A stretch of DNA of 14,982 nucleotides from Alphaproteobacteria bacterium (lineage in GTDB: Bacteria > Pseudomonadota > Alphaproteobacteria > Caulobacterales > Parvularculaceae): the NCBI GenBank assembly GCA_030428745.1, contig JAUIEG010000012.1, positions 1-14,982 on the forward strand, read 5' to 3'. This document shows positions 1 through 7,557 of this stretch, in pieces (position 1 is the first letter of the stretch; every line of letters starts with the position of its first letter). The position numbers were made by a program, and so were the translations under genes. The notes under the pieces are model-generated. The model saw only the letters and a program-made list of their open reading frames with translations. It was not told where the DNA came from and did not search any database.

Positions 1-404
1 GCGCGAAGCTGTTTCTCCAGCATCTCACCACGAACGCTCCCGCCTTCGCGATTGGTGCGGCGGACGGAGATGAGAAGTCCCTGTGCGTCTGACTCAAGCT
101 GATCAAGGGGGCGTTGCTCCGCCTCGGCCGTCTCAGCCCAATCGGCGGGACCATGATAAGCGTCGACGAAAGCCGGGTCGTGCTGGCCGACGGCGAGCGC
201 AAGCTTCACGAAATCGACGGCGAGCGTATCCAGGCTAGCCGCATCCGCCTGAACAGCCACATTAGAGTCGGCCGACTCCACGCCCTCAGTGGCGTTTTCC
301 AGCACCCCATCGGCAAGGCGGTTTACTTCATCCGGGTTCGCCTCCCGCGGCCCACAGGCGACAAGCATGACGCCTGTGGCGAGAATGGAGGCGAACCTGA
401 TCAT
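1..404 (-). CDS. Putative lipoprotein of unknown function, 3' end outside the window
   Basis: The reading frame is open from an ATG at 404 to the window edge, giving the first 134 residues. It starts with a lipoprotein signal peptide (MIRFASILATGVMLVACG), with lipobox LVAC and Cys17 as the lipidation site, so the mature protein is probably membrane-anchored in the periplasm. After a polar, acidic linker (about residues 20-55) comes a stretch including VDFVKLALAVGQHDP and DAYHGPADW. This resembles, from memory, a family of uncharacterised bacterial lipoproteins that may be metallopeptidase-like, but the diagnostic C-terminal part is missing here and I do not assign a function. The start lies 9 bases after the stop of the 414-710 gene and has no good Shine-Dalgarno sequence, which suggests translation coupled to that gene. 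Confidence 0.7.
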   Translation of the reverse strand, partial: MIRFASILATGVMLVACGPREANPDEVNRLADGVLENATEGVESADSNVAVQADAASLDTLAVDFVKLALAVGQHDPAFVDAYHGPADWAETAEAEQRPLDQLESDAQGLLISVRRTNREGGSVRGEMLEKQLR

Positions 405-413
405 GGAAAGACT

Positions 414-710
414 TTAAGCGGCCGTACCGGAGAAAGTCGAAGTGCCGAAAGCCCCGAGCTGTACACTGCCGGAGATGTCGTCGCCTTCGGTTTTGCCGGT
501 AAAGGACAGCGTGATCGGCATGGGATTCGTCACCTTGGCGTCCCAGCTTAGTGTGTCGCCTTCAACCTTGCCGTTCTCGATCGGCGACGTGCCGGCGGCG
601 CCGGACATTTCACCGGTGAGTGCGCCGCCTTCTTCTTTCAGGGTCAGCATCGCGGTCTGTTCGCCCATAGGGGTCTTGATCGTAATGTTCCACTTGCCGT
701 CAACAGCCAT
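414..710 (-). CDS. Small conserved beta-rich protein, unknown function
   Basis: A 98-residue protein without signal peptide or membrane segment. The pattern of short alternating strands and glycine turns (G-K-W-N-I, G-x-L-T-G, G-D-x-L-S-W, G-D-D-I-S-G, F-G-T-S-T-F-S-G) suggests a small beta-sandwich or barrel. From memory, similar small proteins occur widely, sometimes as domains appended to enzymes, with no known role. An ATG 13 codons upstream is in frame. I chose the ATG at 710 because an almost ideal Shine-Dalgarno sequence (AAAGGAGG, about 714-721) sits right before it, and the extension would have to be translated through that site. It is followed after 9 bases by the lipoprotein gene at the left edge, so the two probably form an operon. 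Confidence 0.8.
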   Translation of the reverse strand: MAVDGKWNITIKTPMGEQTAMLTLKEEGGALTGEMSGAAGTSPIENGKVEGDTLSWDAKVTNPMPITLSFTGKTEGDDISGSVQLGAFGTSTFSGTAA

Positions 711-726
711 AAATTCCTCCTTTGGG

Positions 727-746
727 TCCGCGAAACCAACCGCGGA
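727..746 (-). promoter_or_regulatory. Short hairpin just upstream of the ribosome binding site of the 414-710 gene
   Basis: On the minus strand, TCCGCG and CGCGGA pair as a 6-bp stem around an 8-base loop. The hairpin ends about 5 bases before the AAAGGAGG ribosome binding site. No run of U follows, so it does not look like a terminator. It could stabilise the 5' end of the mRNA or be chance in GC-rich DNA. Confidence 0.3.
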
Positions 747-852
747 CATAGCTTAAAGTCTTGGCGGACCTTAGCGATTGGCCCCAGCCGCGCAAGACCA
801 TACTGCAGCGAACCCTGCGAGACGCTGCTTTTTCAATTCACAAGACCCGCGC

Positions 853-2298
853 TCAGCGCACGAGCTTCACCCGCTCGCCAGCCGGCACGGGATCGCTGGG
901 ACCGATGGCGTTCATGACCCGGAACCGCTCTTCTTTATATTCGTCGAAGGCCATGTAGCGCGAAAGGCTCGCAGCGGTGTCGTTGCGCTGAACCGTGACG
1001 ACGTCGATGCGTTGCGCCGCAGGCGGGTTCGCCGCCTGTAGCGATACCGCCCTCAATGAGCGGACGCTCGTCGTGAAGGTCGACTGTGACGACGATCCCG
1101 CCGGCGCGACCCACAAGAAAATGTAATTGGTGTTTCCCTGCCATTTCACCACATAAGCGGCGACATCCACGGCGCCGCTCTGGGTGTTGGCGCGCGCGGT
1201 CCCAACGGCGGCCGGACGGCCGCTGACCGTCATGGTTCGGGATGGCTTCAAATCGACGCCGAGGCTTTGCGACAGGGCGCCGTCAATGATCGTTTGCGGG
1301 CTGTCAGCCGAATTGGCGCCGGTGAACTGCATCTGCGCGCCCGTCTGCTGGGATCGGGCGACAACCGCTGTTGAAGAGTTCTGAAGCTCAAACCCGGACG
1401 GTACGGTGAAGGCGATGCCCAATCCGGGATGAATAAAATCCCGCCCCCGGATAAAGCCCTGCTTCACCGGATCGTCGCCGTAAAGAAGCCCGTCAATATT
1501 GGCGAGATAGGTATCGCGATTGCGGCCCTCGCCCGAACCGGCGCCAAGCACTTGCGCCTCCGCCGCCGCGCGGCGTACGCGCTCCGGCGTGTTCGGGTGT
1601 GTATTCAGGAATTCCGGCGGGCGCTCGACGCCAGCAATCTGGCTTTCAAGGCTCGACCATTTGCCGAGCGTGTCGAGAAATTCCGACTGGCCGATAGGAT
1701 CGTACCCGGCCTGGTCCATGATCCGTACACCGACCATATCGGCCTCATATTCCTGACTGCGCGAAAATTTCATAAGGTAAAGCTGCGCCGCCTGCCCGGC
1801 GAGCTGCGCCATGTCCTGTTCGCCGGTAAGGATCGCCACCGCCGCCGCGCCAAGACCCGCCAGATTGCCGCGGCTCACACGCTCCGCCGTATGGCGCTCA
1901 TGGATATGACCAATCTCGTGGCCGATGACGCCGGCGACTTCCGCTTCGCTGTTCGCCAGCGCAAGGAGGCCGCGGGTCACATAGACATGGCCGGGCAACG
2001 CCATGGCGTTCACTACAGGACTGTCGAGCACCGTCAGCTCAATATTCTGCAAATCGGGGCTCGGCGCCGTCGACGACGTCACAAGCTTTTTGTGAATACG
2101 CTGGACATAGGCCGTCAGTTGCGGATCGTTCAGCTCTCCGCCAAAGGCCGCGACGATTTTCGGATGCTCCTGATCGCCAAGCGCCAGTCCCTGTTGATCC
2201 GATAAGCCGAGCGGACCGCCGGTCGCCGCACAGGCGACCAGCGCCACTGCCGCAGCGCCAACGATAATGTTGCGAAATGTAGACTTAAAAATCCCCAT
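853..2298 (-). CDS. M48-family zinc metalloprotease, lipoprotein (BepA/YfgC-like)
   Basis: A 481-residue predicted lipoprotein. The signal peptide ends in the lipobox LVAC with Cys23, so the protease should be anchored in the periplasm. The M48 domain carries HEIGH at residues 127-131 (two zinc-binding His and the catalytic Glu) and the EYEAD motif near residues 183-187, which supplies the third zinc ligand. About residues 290-420 form a separate beta-rich domain. The C-terminus (about 430-481, V-x-R-N-D-T-A-A-S-L to the final G-E-R-V-K-L-V-R) resembles the short LysM-like tail of alphaproteobacterial members. Relatives such as BepA act in outer-membrane protein quality control; that role here is inferred. 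The ATG at 2298 is preceded by GGGAGGG. Gaps of 98 bases upstream and 142 downstream suggest a separate transcription unit. Confidence 0.9.
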   Translation of the reverse strand: MGIFKSTFRNIIVGAAAVALVACAATGGPLGLSDQQGLALGDQEHPKIVAAFGGELNDPQLTAYVQRIHKKLVTSSTAPSPDLQNIELTVLDSPVVNAMALPGHVYVTRGLLALANSEAEVAGVIGHEIGHIHERHTAERVSRGNLAGLGAAAVAILTGEQDMAQLAGQAAQLYLMKFSRSQEYEADMVGVRIMDQAGYDPIGQSEFLDTLGKWSSLESQIAGVERPPEFLNTHPNTPERVRRAAAEAQVLGAGSGEGRNRDTYLANIDGLLYGDDPVKQGFIRGRDFIHPGLGIAFTVPSGFELQNSSTAVVARSQQTGAQMQFTGANSADSPQTIIDGALSQSLGVDLKPSRTMTVSGRPAAVGTARANTQSGAVDVAAYVVKWQGNTNYIFLWVAPAGSSSQSTFTTSVRSLRAVSLQAANPPAAQRIDVVTVQRNDTAASLSRYMAFDEYKEERFRVMNAIGPSDPVPAGERVKLVR

Positions 2299-2396
2299 AC
2301 GACCCTCCCGAGACTATGCGGCGCACCCATAACAGACAGGCGCGCACCCTGTTTAAAACAAGTCTAGCACAGGAAGGTTGCAGAAAAAGGCGCGGT

Positions 2397-2696
2397 TTAT
2401 GACCGGGGCTTGGCGCGCCGCCAGGTCTCCATGGCCTGGGAGATGGCGAACGTCTCCCGATATTTGGGCGAATCCGACGGCCGCGGCGGCCGGTCTCGGG
2501 TCAGCTCCATGATTTCGGCGAGCTTGTTATGCGCTGCGCCGGACTGGCCCGCGCCGATATAGGCGTGCAGCTCAATCAGCGCGTCAGAGAGTGGATCATC
2601 CGCGCGAATGACAAAATAGGGTTCGTCCTCTGCGAGATCATCATAACAATCGAATTGCGACTTATTGGCTTTCGATCCGACATTCGGCGCGGTCAT
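2397..2696 (-). CDS. Small hypothetical protein
   Basis: I do not recognise this 99-residue soluble protein. It has no signal peptide or membrane segment. The middle reads DEPYFVIRADDPLSDALIELHAYIGA, then a helical stretch, a proline-rich turn (RDRPPRPSDSPKY) and a last helix rich in Arg and Lys. The open frame extends upstream to an ATG at 2780, which would overlap the preceding gene by 35 bases, and has further ATGs at 2762 and 2705. I prefer 2696 because AAAGGA lies 8 bases before it, whereas the same motif abuts the 2705 ATG and the earlier two have no ribosome binding site. It lies 49 bases after the two-domain NTF2-like gene and is probably co-transcribed with it. Confidence 0.65.
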   Translation of the reverse strand: MTAPNVGSKANKSQFDCYDDLAEDEPYFVIRADDPLSDALIELHAYIGAGQSGAAHNKLAEIMELTRDRPPRPSDSPKYRETFAISQAMETWRRAKPRS

Positions 2697-2745
2697 GGGC
2701 GTCATCCTTTGAAGCACATGGTCCTTTTCATCTGATTCGCGCGCT

Positions 2746-3567
2746 TCATCCGCTCCTGCCATGGATGAGTTTTTCACCATTACGCCGCACGTTGATATGG
2801 TCGATCAGGCCGCCCCGGAGGCGATAGTCGACGATGACATTGCTTTCGACGTAGTCGCCCTTCGAAAGCGCGGCGACCGGGAAGTCAGGCGCGTCTTTCA
2901 CGGCCGTAAATCGCGCGTCGGCATTAAGCGTGATCTTTTCCGCCGTCGCCTCAACGCTGTGAATTGTGATGCTCTCGCGCACCCGGTCAAACATGGCGCT
3001 GTAATAAGCCGCAATACCGTCTGGCCCTTTTATCGGCGCCGCCACCGGCAGCTCAAGCACAATGTCATCGGTGTAAAACTTCGTGAACCGTTCCCCATCG
3101 CCGGCGCTGAACGCCGCCGCATAGCTGTGAAACGCCGCAATCTGTGTGGGCATAGGGCCGAGACGCGGAACTTGGCTAACGCCTTTTCCTGGCGGCCAGA
3201 CCATGGAATTAAGCGATGCGACACGCCCGCCGCGAAGGCCATAGGTCACGAAGAACTTCACCGAGACCATGTCGCCGGGGTGCAAATGCGCGAACGGAAA
3301 GTCAGGCCGCTCTTTCGTCGCATGAAAATCCATGTCGACTTCAGCAAACAGGTGATCTTCGTTCTGAAGGACGAGCTGCGGGCGCGGCACTTCCCGCACG
3401 CCGTCATGAGCCCAGGCGAGAAATTCTTTCAGCTTCGCCTTTCCCTGGAAGTCGCGGCTCGAACTTTTGAAAATCACGTCGTCGCAGAAGAAGTCTTCGA
3501 CAAGACGCTCATCGTCCCCGGCGCTGAAACAGGCGATGTAGTCATCATAGTTCATCGTTTTCGCCAT
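2746..3567 (-). CDS. Two-domain NTF2-like (SnoaL-like) protein
   Basis: A 273-residue cytoplasmic-looking protein consisting of two NTF2-like (cystatin-like alpha+beta barrel) domains in tandem, about residues 5-125 and 144-264. The halves are clearly related: FSAGD at 14 and 153, PDFP at 88 and 227, and LRGG at 111 and 250 all repeat with an offset of exactly 139 residues. The fold houses small-molecule isomerases, cyclases and binding proteins, so neither substrate nor catalysis can be named. Starts at 3567 (MAKTMNYDDY) and 3555 (second Met) are both possible, with no strong Shine-Dalgarno sequence for either. It follows another NTF2-like gene after 35 bases, so the two are probably co-transcribed and may act on related ligands, which is an inference from position and fold only. 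Confidence 0.8.
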   Translation of the reverse strand: MAKTMNYDDYIACFSAGDDERLVEDFFCDDVIFKSSSRDFQGKAKLKEFLAWAHDGVREVPRPQLVLQNEDHLFAEVDMDFHATKERPDFPFAHLHPGDMVSVKFFVTYGLRGGRVASLNSMVWPPGKGVSQVPRLGPMPTQIAAFHSYAAAFSAGDGERFTKFYTDDIVLELPVAAPIKGPDGIAAYYSAMFDRVRESITIHSVEATAEKITLNADARFTAVKDAPDFPVAALSKGDYVESNVIVDYRLRGGLIDHINVRRNGEKLIHGRSG

Positions 3568-3602
3568 GCCTGCGAGGGATCGCCGCTTGTGCGCAACAAA
3601 AT

Positions 3603-4088
3603 TTAATCCATTTCCGCCTGCGGCGGCTGCGGAAGTTCGACATCGTGGCGATGGTTCCAGACTTCAACAATCTTGCCGTCGTCGTTGAACCGGAACACGT
3701 TGATGATCGCGACGCCATCGACAGGCGTAAGGCCCATGGCCTGCGCCTGTTCATTCGGTTCGAGATAAATCCACCAACGGGTCGCGACCTTATCGCCTTC
3801 CGCGATCTGATAATCGATCTTGCCCGTCATCTTGCCAAAGCTGTGAAACAGGTCGGCGATGTTCTTTTGCTCGACCGCCGCCTCTTCGACGCCCTTGCGC
3901 GGCCCGACATCGTGGACAATGTAGGTGTCGGCGACATATTTCGAATAATTATCGGTATTTTCGCTGAACCACAGATCTTCGTAAAAGTTGCGCGCAAGTT
4001 CCTTGTTCCGCTCCAAAACATCCGTATCCGTCTTGGGCCCACACGCCGCTAGCGTCAGAAACGCTGCGCACATGATAAAAAATTTCAT
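3603..4088 (-). CDS. NTF2/SnoaL-like lipoprotein (ester cyclase-like)
   Basis: A 161-residue protein with a short lipoprotein signal peptide (MKFFIMCAAFLTLAACG; lipobox LAAC, Cys16), followed by one SnoaL-like domain: an N-terminal helix (NKELARNFYEDLW), a YIVHDVGP segment typical of this family, a central strand pair (KVATRWWIYLE) and a last strand (GKIVEVWNHRHDVE). Related proteins are annotated as ester cyclase or nuclear transport factor 2 family; the ligand is unknown. The start at 4088 is chosen over the upstream ATG at 4139 because GGGGAG lies 7 bases before it and the signal peptide begins there. The gene lies 71 bases after the serine hydrolase gene, with an 11-bp inverted repeat in that gap overlapping the ribosome binding site. 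Confidence 0.85.
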   Translation of the reverse strand: MKFFIMCAAFLTLAACGPKTDTDVLERNKELARNFYEDLWFSENTDNYSKYVADTYIVHDVGPRKGVEEAAVEQKNIADLFHSFGKMTGKIDYQIAEGDKVATRWWIYLEPNEQAQAMGLTPVDGVAIINVFRFNDDGKIVEVWNHRHDVELPQPPQAEMD

Positions 4089-4099
4089 GAAATGTCTCC

Positions 4100-4143
4100 C
4101 CGTTTGATGCGACCGCGTCGATCGCCCTGCCAGCATCAAACGG
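4100..4143 (-). repeat. 11-bp perfect inverted repeat in the gap before the NTF2-like lipoprotein gene
   Basis: CCGTTTGATGC at 4100-4110 is matched by its exact complement GCATCAAACGG at 4133-4143, with a 22-base spacer. In the minus-strand mRNA the second arm ends inside the ribosome binding site GGGGAG (4101-4096) of the lipoprotein gene, so a hairpin would cover part of it. It could equally be a DNA operator. No U-run follows, so it is not a standard terminator. Confidence 0.6.
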
Positions 4144-4159
4144 AGTCTCGTTTACCCTG

Positions 4160-5428
4160 TCAAGCGCTCGCCCGGCCGCGGAAAAAGAGCCGCCTTGCAA
4201 GAAGAATCGCCCCTATCAGCATAAGGAGAGACCCGAGAGCGGCCGGCAGGACCGCGCTCTTGATGGCCCTTTCGGTGGACAGGATATCGGGCGCGCCGGT
4301 CTGCCACAGAACCCATTCGCCGCCGATATCCGACGCCAGAGACGGGTGTCCGTTCGCCAGCATGATATAGGCATCGTCATTGTCAGGATTGATCCGCACC
4401 GACACGTTGATCGCCGGCTCGTTGGCGCCGTCATGTCCGTAGACGAAATCGCCGGATTTTGTGGGGGCGTAGAGAATGGTCCCAAGACCCCAGATCGGCG
4501 CGCCAAGAACATATGCTTCGGGCTTGCGCATGGCGGCGAGGGTCGCCGGCTGCAACGCGAAATCCACGTCTTCATTGGTCAGCGCCCTGGCGAGCAGAAG
4601 CAAATCGGCCGCCGAGCTCGAAAAGCCGGTGGCGCCCGCCGCGGCGTATTGATAGTGCGGCGCAACCGCGCCACTGGCGTCGAAGGATTGCGACGCGCCT
4701 TCGATATCGCCGATGAAACCGAAAGAAGATTGCGTCATTCCTAACGGCGCCAGCACTTCATCGCGAATGTAACTTTCATAGTCCTGACCGGACGCTTCTC
4801 CGATCAGAAGCTGCAGGATGAGATATCCGCCGCCGGAATAGGCGAATTCCTCGCCGGGCTCCGCGCCCACTTCGATCTTGACGTCGCGTCCCGAAGAAGC
4901 CCGCGGGTTCGCCAAGGTTTCTTCAAGCGACGGCAGGGTCTCGTCGGCTTCGTAGTCGCCAAAGCCAAGTCCGTCCGTAAGACCGGCGGTGTGGCCCAGC
5001 AGACGCCGGACCGTGACGCCGTTCTCGTCGAAAGCGCCATCGGGAAGGCTCCAGCGCGTCAGGTAAGTCGACACCGGTTCATCAAGGGAGATCTTTCCTT
5101 CCTCGACGAGTTTCATCACGCCAAGCGCCGTAATCCATTTGCTGAAAGATGAAGTCGGGAAAACTGTCTGCATATCAACGCCACGGTCATCCGGCGCGTA
5201 ATACTCGCCAACGACTTCGCCATTCTCGATAAGAATGAACGCCGTGTTGCCGGGATTCGACTCGTCAATACGCTGCGTCGCTTCGGCGAAAAAGGCGGCG
5301 TGATCGCCCTTATCCGCGATGGGCGTCATCCACCAGCCGTAAAGCCCGCCAAAAACAGAAAACGCGCACCAAGCGCCAATCGCCACGAGCGTAGCGAGCG
5401 CAAACAACCCAATCTTTATGATTTTCAT
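4160..5428 (-). CDS. Membrane-anchored serine hydrolase, class C beta-lactamase/transpeptidase-like fold
   Basis: A 422-residue protein with an N-terminal membrane segment (about 5-28), a periplasmic hydrolase domain and a second hydrophobic segment near the C-terminus (about 391-411) ending in a basic tail (ARRLFFRGR). Active-site motifs are in order: SxxK as S94-F-S-K97 (nucleophile and general base), YSG at 197-199 (the Y-x-N/G element), and GHDG at 331-334 in place of the K-T-G box. This set marks the serine hydrolase family annotated as beta-lactamase (Pfam Beta-lactamase), which includes esterases and D-aminopeptidases; most members are not resistance enzymes. An upstream ATG at 5494 would add 22 residues, but the start at 5428 has GAGGGG just before it and begins the signal anchor. 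Confidence 0.9.
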   Translation of the reverse strand: MKIIKIGLFALATLVAIGAWCAFSVFGGLYGWWMTPIADKGDHAAFFAEATQRIDESNPGNTAFILIENGEVVGEYYAPDDRGVDMQTVFPTSSFSKWITALGVMKLVEEGKISLDEPVSTYLTRWSLPDGAFDENGVTVRRLLGHTAGLTDGLGFGDYEADETLPSLEETLANPRASSGRDVKIEVGAEPGEEFAYSGGGYLILQLLIGEASGQDYESYIRDEVLAPLGMTQSSFGFIGDIEGASQSFDASGAVAPHYQYAAAGATGFSSSAADLLLLARALTNEDVDFALQPATLAAMRKPEAYVLGAPIWGLGTILYAPTKSGDFVYGHDGANEPAINVSVRINPDNDDAYIMLANGHPSLASDIGGEWVLWQTGAPDILSTERAIKSAVLPAALGSLLMLIGAILLARRLFFRGRASA

Positions 5429-5492
5429 CTTGCCCCTCAGAGATTTCGGATTTTCCAGCTTTACCTGCGCGGAAACCATTCGCCTACAGAGC

Positions 5493-5520
5493 AAGATAGG
5501 CAGCCATTGAGGTGAGACAA
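5493..5520 (-). promoter_or_regulatory. Candidate promoter of the serine hydrolase gene
   Basis: On the minus strand, TTGTCT (5520-5515) and TATCTT (5498-5493) are separated by 16 bases. Each matches the sigma-70 consensus at four of six positions. They lie about 65 bases before the chosen start and just after the rpoD terminator, where a promoter is expected. Spotted by eye; not strong evidence. Confidence 0.35.
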
Positions 5521-5521
5521 G

Positions 5522-5543
5522 AAAAACCCCGCACGAGGCGGGG
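5522..5543 (-). terminator. Intrinsic terminator after rpoD
   Basis: On the minus strand the RNA reads CCCCGC, a 5-base loop, GCGGGG, then five U. The perfect 6-bp GC stem and U-run begin 8 bases after the rpoD stop codon, so this ends the dnaG-rpoD operon. Confidence 0.9.
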
Positions 5544-5550
5544 TCACTTC

Positions 5551-7545
5551 TTAGTTATCGAGGAAGCTCCGAAGCTTTCGCGACCGTGACGGATGCTTCA
5601 GCTTTCTAAGCGCCTTCGCCTCGATCTGGCGGATGCGTTCGCGGGTGACCGAGAATTGCTGGCCGACCTCTTCAAGGGTGTGGTCGGTGTTCATGCCGAT
5701 GCCGAAACGCATCCTGAGCACGCGCTCTTCGCGCGGCGTGAGCGAGGCGAGCACACGCGTTGTCGTCTCACGCAGGTTTGACTGAATCGCCGCATCGATG
5801 GGGAGGATCGTATTCTTGTCCTCGATGAAATCGCCGAGATGAGAATCTTCCTCGTCGCCAATCGGCGTTTCAAGAGAGATCGGCTCCTTGGCGATCTTCA
5901 TCACCTTGCGCACTTTCTCCAAAGGCATGGAGAGTTTTTCGGCCAGCTCTTCCGGCGTCGGCTCGCGGCCGATTTCGTGGAGCATCTGGCGCGAAGTGCG
6001 GACGATCTTGTTGATCGTCTCGATCATATGCACCGGAATGCGGATTGTGCGCGCCTGGTCAGCGATCGACCGGGTGATCGCCTGACGGATCCACCACGTC
6101 GCATAGGTCGAGAATTTGTAGCCGCGGCGATATTCGAACTTATCGACCGCTTTCATGAGGCCGATATTGCCTTCCTGAATGAGATCGAGGAATTGCAGGC
6201 CGCGATTGGTGTATTTCTTGGCGATGGAGATAACGAGGCGGAGGTTCGCCTCGACCATTTCCTTCTTCGCAATGCGCGCCTCGCGCTCGCCCTTTTGCAC
6301 CATGGAGACGATGCGGCGGAAATCCTGAACCGTAAGACCGGTTTCGGTCGCCAGTTCGCCGATCTCATCGCGGATATTGACGACTTGAGTCTCGGCTTTT
6401 TTGACAAAGTTCTGCCAGCCCTTGCCGGTCTTGGCGGAAATGCGCTCGAACCATTCGGGGTCGAGCTCGGCGCCGATATAATCGGACAGAAATTCCTGAC
6501 GGTTGACGCCATAGCTGTCGGCAAGACGCACAAGCTTGCCCTCAAGCGCCATCAGCCTGCGGTTGATGTCGTAAAGCTGTTCGACGAGGGCTTCGATCCG
6601 CTGATTGTTGAGGCGGACGGAACGCACGCGCTCGACAATGTCTTTTTGCAACTTTTTAAAACGACGCGACTGTGACGAGGAAAGATCTTCGCCCTTCAGC
6701 TGCTCTTCAATCATGATGTCCTGAAGACGGCGCAGTTTTTTATAGTCGTTCGAAATATCCTCGAAGGTCATCATCACGCCATCGCGCAATTCCGCCTCCA
6801 TCGCCGAGAGCGACAGCGCGCCCTCGTCAAAATCGTCTTCGTCGTCGTCAGCGTTCTCGGCCTTTTCGGCCTCTTCGCGGTTTACGCGTTCAGCAACTTC
6901 CGGCTGGGTCATGTCGGGGCGCGCCTCCGGCCCGCCGCCATAGGTGGCGTCGAGGTCGATAATATCGCGCAGAAGGACGCGGCCTTCCTGAAGTTCGTCG
7001 CGCCAGACGGTGATGGCCTCAAAGGTCAGCGACGATTCGCAGAGCGCCCTGATCATGGTCTCACGGCCGGCTTCGATGCGCTTGGCGATCGCAATCTCGC
7101 CCTCGCGGGAGAGAAGCTCAACCGTGCCCATTTCCCGCAGATACATGCGCACCGGATCGTCAGTGCGATCAGCGGAGGCGCCGGTGTTGGTCGTGACAAC
7201 CTGGCCGCCTTTTTTCTCGTCCTTGACGGCGACCGCTTTGGATTTAGCCGGCGCTGCTTCGCCTTCGTCGTCATTGGCGGCTTCGGCGCCATCATCATCG
7301 TCGTCTTCTTCATGCTCGACGACATTGATGCCCATCTCGGAAAGCTGGGCCATGATGTCTTCAATCTGTTCGGAAGAGACCTCTTCCGACGGCAGCACCT
7401 TGTTCAGTTCGTCATAAGTGACGTAACCGCGGGACTTCGCCGTCTTGATCAGCTTCTTGACGTCCGCATCCGTCAGATCGAGGATCGGGCCGTCCGCCGG
7501 TTCCGCCGCTTCCGTCTCTTTCGTCGCCGCCGCTTTTTTCGCCAT
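5551..7545 (-). CDS. rpoD: RNA polymerase primary sigma factor RpoD (sigma-70)
   Basis: The 664-residue housekeeping sigma factor, which directs RNA polymerase to -35/-10 promoters. Visible in order: region 1.1 (about 20-75); an acidic linker rich in Asp (80-97); region 1.2 (about 128-165, DPVRMYLREMG); the non-conserved region, with a second acidic patch (DDDEDDFDEG, 232-242); region 2 (about 425-500), with NLRLVISIAKKY, DLIQEGNIGLMKAVDKFEYRRGYKFSTYATWWIRQAI for core and -10 recognition; region 3 (about 505-580); and region 4 (about 601-664), with the -35-binding helix-turn-helix VTRERIRQIEAKALRKL. The C-terminus LRSFLDN is typical of the alphaproteobacterial protein. It lies 12 bases after dnaG. 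Its ribosome binding site AAGGA overlaps the dnaG stop codon (TAAGGA), suggesting coupled translation. It is followed by a strong terminator. Confidence 0.98.
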   Translation of the reverse strand: MAKKAAATKETEAAEPADGPILDLTDADVKKLIKTAKSRGYVTYDELNKVLPSEEVSSEQIEDIMAQLSEMGINVVEHEEDDDDDGAEAANDDEGEAAPAKSKAVAVKDEKKGGQVVTTNTGASADRTDDPVRMYLREMGTVELLSREGEIAIAKRIEAGRETMIRALCESSLTFEAITVWRDELQEGRVLLRDIIDLDATYGGGPEARPDMTQPEVAERVNREEAEKAENADDDEDDFDEGALSLSAMEAELRDGVMMTFEDISNDYKKLRRLQDIMIEEQLKGEDLSSSQSRRFKKLQKDIVERVRSVRLNNQRIEALVEQLYDINRRLMALEGKLVRLADSYGVNRQEFLSDYIGAELDPEWFERISAKTGKGWQNFVKKAETQVVNIRDEIGELATETGLTVQDFRRIVSMVQKGEREARIAKKEMVEANLRLVISIAKKYTNRGLQFLDLIQEGNIGLMKAVDKFEYRRGYKFSTYATWWIRQAITRSIADQARTIRIPVHMIETINKIVRTSRQMLHEIGREPTPEELAEKLSMPLEKVRKVMKIAKEPISLETPIGDEEDSHLGDFIEDKNTILPIDAAIQSNLRETTTRVLASLTPREERVLRMRFGIGMNTDHTLEEVGQQFSVTRERIRQIEAKALRKLKHPSRSRKLRSFLDN

Positions 7546-7557
7546 GCCGTAAAATCC

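Noticed and set aside
4160..5428. Serine hydrolase as an antibiotic-resistance beta-lactamase
   Set aside because: The membrane-anchored form with a C-terminal hydrophobic segment and GHDG in place of K-T-G fits the broad esterase/peptidase branch; nothing nearby indicates resistance.
2397..5428. The serine hydrolase, two NTF2-like genes and the small unknown gene as a new biosynthetic or defence system
   Set aside because: They share strand and short gaps, but no synthase, transporter, nuclease or other system component is present, so a joint function cannot be supported from sequence.
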